Shown here: one piece after another, positions 49,801 to 53,304 of the stretch
How positions within the stretch are numbered: position 1 is the first letter of the stretch
How the letters are laid out: every line of letters begins with the position of its first letter
Assembly: GCA_037976565.1 (NCBI GenBank)
Contig: CP137682.1
Location: 6,570,827 to 6,634,826 of the forward strand
Length of the DNA: 64,000 bases
Reading direction: 5' to 3'
Source of the DNA: Mesocentrotus franciscanus
Lineage: Eukaryota > Echinodermata > Echinoidea > Camarodonta > Strongylocentrotidae
The notes under the pieces: generated by a model
Database searches by the model: none
What the model was told of the DNA's origin: nothing
Seen by the model: only the letters and a program-made list of their open reading frames with translations
Position numbers and translations under genes: made by a program

Positions 49801-52269
49801 GTGCTTAGCAGATGAAGTAGCAAAAGTCAACACAAGGTTACAAATAAATCATAACAAAGCAAGGATTTGATACATGAAGGTATGTTCTTAATTTCTGGAT
49901 GTCTGCACAACAATTTAAACCATGGCAAGGGCTAAAACTAATCCCAATTAAGCTGCCGGCTGTGTCCTGACGCAGTGTTCACAATTTATTTTAGGACAAG
50001 GGACAACATACAGAAATATGACTTACAGATATATATACTACAAGTGCATGTAGTATACATGTATATGCGTAACATCGAAGACTGCCTAAGTCAATGCATT
50101 TCACTCAGTCCTGCCTAGATAGACTTACACTAGGTTGACTATATACCCCTTGCATAAATAAATAAACCTATCAGTAAATTAAAAAGCAGATGTATGTTAT
50201 TTAAGCCTAATATTTTTTCATCGATTGCAACAGATGGTTAATGGCTCATGTCTTGTTTTTGTTACTTTTGATGGCTTCCTTTAATGACAAGTAACGACTT
50301 CATTCAACACAATCTCTATAGCATGACAAGTGATTCCCTGTATTATCTTGGCTTGTGGATACACCATGTGGAAAGTCATCTCTTGTTACTAGTGAGGTAT
50401 ATGACCGCTTTCTGGAATAAGGTGAACATTTCTTGGCACTAGTATGTGTTACCGCTAGACTTTTCTGGTTTGCTACAGATGGCAGGATCAGAAGGTAATA
50501 AGTATACTTGTGTGATCCGTAAATTGATGAAAGAAATGTTAGTATTGCAGTATCCTAGACCTACATGTATGCAAGAAAAAACCTAACAAAACATCTAAAT
50601 TTTGATTTAAGCAATATTCCATACCGAGACCCTATGACACAACTTTGTGTTGCTTGCACAGGTTTATATAAATCAGTTTTAAAGGGAAATTCTACACTGC
50701 CGTCAAGTTGGTTTAAACGAACCCATAAAAAGTGGCAACTCTGTGATGCATTTTCGGGGCACTGTTCCCATTTGTTCAGTACTAAAATTGTTCAAAATGT
50801 CCATTCTTTTCTTCAAAAGCATATATTTCAGTATACATGAGCCCTAGATACTATTGGATTGGACCAATGTTTGTACACATCTCCACTGCGAAAGAGATCC
50901 ATCGATTTCTTTATCAGTAACAAGGGAAATTGACATTCATACAGTTTCCAGTACAAAGGAAATAGAAGAGGTACTCAAAGGGTATGTGACTGGGTTGCCA
51001 ATTTACATTTGATCAATTGTCTTCTTTCAGTCAGGTGGCGCTGGCTGCGCTGCTGTGGACATCACTAGTTTATGCCATCCTTCTCTGTCTGCTGTTGATC
51101 TTGTTACCTCTGACTGCTTTTTCCCTGTCCATATGTGGATATCTTTCAACCAAGCAATATTAAGTCTGCCTCTCCTTTTGCCTGGCATCCACAGTTCCTG
51201 TTATAAGTGACTTTCCAAGACCATCTCTCCTTACTACATGGCATAAAAACTAGTTTCCTTCTGGCAATACACTTACAGAGCGACATCTCTGTACCCAGTT
51301 TGTCCAGTATTCATCGGTTTGTTCTTCTGTCTGTCCATGGAACCCTCAGTATCAGCCAAAATCAATTATAACTTAAGATAATAAGGGCAATCCAACCCAT
51401 GTAATAATTTCATTTGTATGAAAGCAGAAAAATAAGAGAAACATTATGGCTATAAGTTTGAAATAAATCGTACCAATAATAAGAAATTTGTGAATGTTTG
51501 AAATGTGAGATCACTAAATCTAAGCGAATCTCATATTGGCAATTCGGTCAGTGGATGGTGATGTAGTCGCGGATAACACTCCCACTTGTCAAACAAAATT
51601 ACACTTACCTTGATGAGTATACAATCTGCATTCTGTAGAGAGCAACTCCACAACAACTACCACTACCACTATTAGAATCGACAATAGAATAGGAGATGCT
51701 GTATACCACATAATGCTCCACATACCTCAATGAGTATAGAGTCTGCATTCTGCAGAAGGCACCTTGAATGGGTCAGCTTCAGACCCCAGTCAGGTTTCCA
51801 GTAGTAGACCACCAAGAGGAAGAATCCAGCCGTGATGACCCCTAAGAAATATACCAGGATGATCCTCAGAAGACTGCGCTGGTAACCACTGCAAATCTGG
51901 AGTTTGACAACAAGAAAATTAGAAGAAACGACTGATAATTTATTTTGTTTATACAGTGCTCCAACAATTGCTCTGGCGACAAATGCTCCAGGCTTTATTT
52001 CAAAAGTATACAAAGGCAACTGGGTTTTACATTAGGTTTAGGGTAAAAGATAGAGTTAGTTTTAATGCTGGGTCAAGGATTGGAGTTTGGAATCTGGGAT
52101 TATCTACTGTACAACAACACTGCTCTACCCTTGAGCAATCACTTGGCATTTTGTATCTATTTTATTACTTATTCTATTACTTATTATTTAAGCCTTTTCC
52201 ATTTTTAAGCCTTATCAAGTCATTACTTATGATGAAGATGACAATGATGACAATGATGATGATGATGAA

Positions 52270-52308
<39 letters not shown>

Positions 52309-53270
52309 ATTGATTTTGATGGTGATGATACTGATTTTGATGAGAGAGATGCCAACCTCTTGACACAAAAAAACAAAATGAATATCCTAAAAAATCAGAT
52401 TTTGGAGAGAAAAATCAGATTTTCACGAAAACTCAACACTACCACTGGCCTGTTGGCCCTGGGCCAGTAAAATTTCAGAAAAATGTTTTACTGGTAAGAA
52501 CGATCAAGTAAAATGTTTGCTCTTTCATTAAAATTTAATGAGAAACTTGTAAAGCAAAGTTTTTGTTGGGTTTGCGGGGGTTTACTTGTACATGTTTCTA
52601 TGCGATTCCATGGTTTTTATGTGTTTTTTTTTATATTTTAGAAAAATCGTATTTTAAAGATACTATGTCACTTTTGCAGCCAACATCAAATTCTGTAGAA
52701 CTTTGCAGGAATTATGAATATGTCATGTATGTCCTATCTGTGAAATTTAAACGTTAGCAGTGTCCTAGTATTCAAATTATGCAAGGAAACCTGTTTCCTT
52801 GCTAGACTTCACTGTCAGACACTATTGAGTGACTGACTGGCTTTTTTTCTTCTTTGGTAATAACATACATAAAATGAGCTATAAAGGGTACATTGTCTAC
52901 ATCAATTACCCACTTCTTGTAACGGCCAAAATTAAACTGATTGAATCTTTGCGCAGCACAAAACGTACAACCATTCAGTACAATGGTCTGAAAATCAGAC
53001 TATTACTTACCGGTACTGACTTGGTAGCACTTAAGTCGATCCGACAACTAATAGTCATTATTTTCACACTTAAAGACATTTTCAAGCCCCCCTTTTTTAA
53101 GGGAAGTTCTAAATTAGTATTATCTTTCAAATGCCATTGGAATTTAACCTTTTCATTTTTTTGGCCTGCAAATGGGACATAGTGCCTTTAAGAGGTAATA
53201 TCGTATTTAATATCGTATTTCACTCTTATGATCGTACTAAATACTATTTAATCGTACTGGTTGGATGATA

Positions 53271-53304
<34 letters not shown>

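Noticed and set aside
52829..53182. 117-codon frame inside the TTAA MITE
   Set aside because: The homologous copy at 21.6-22.1 kb has a different, shorter frame, so coding is not conserved.
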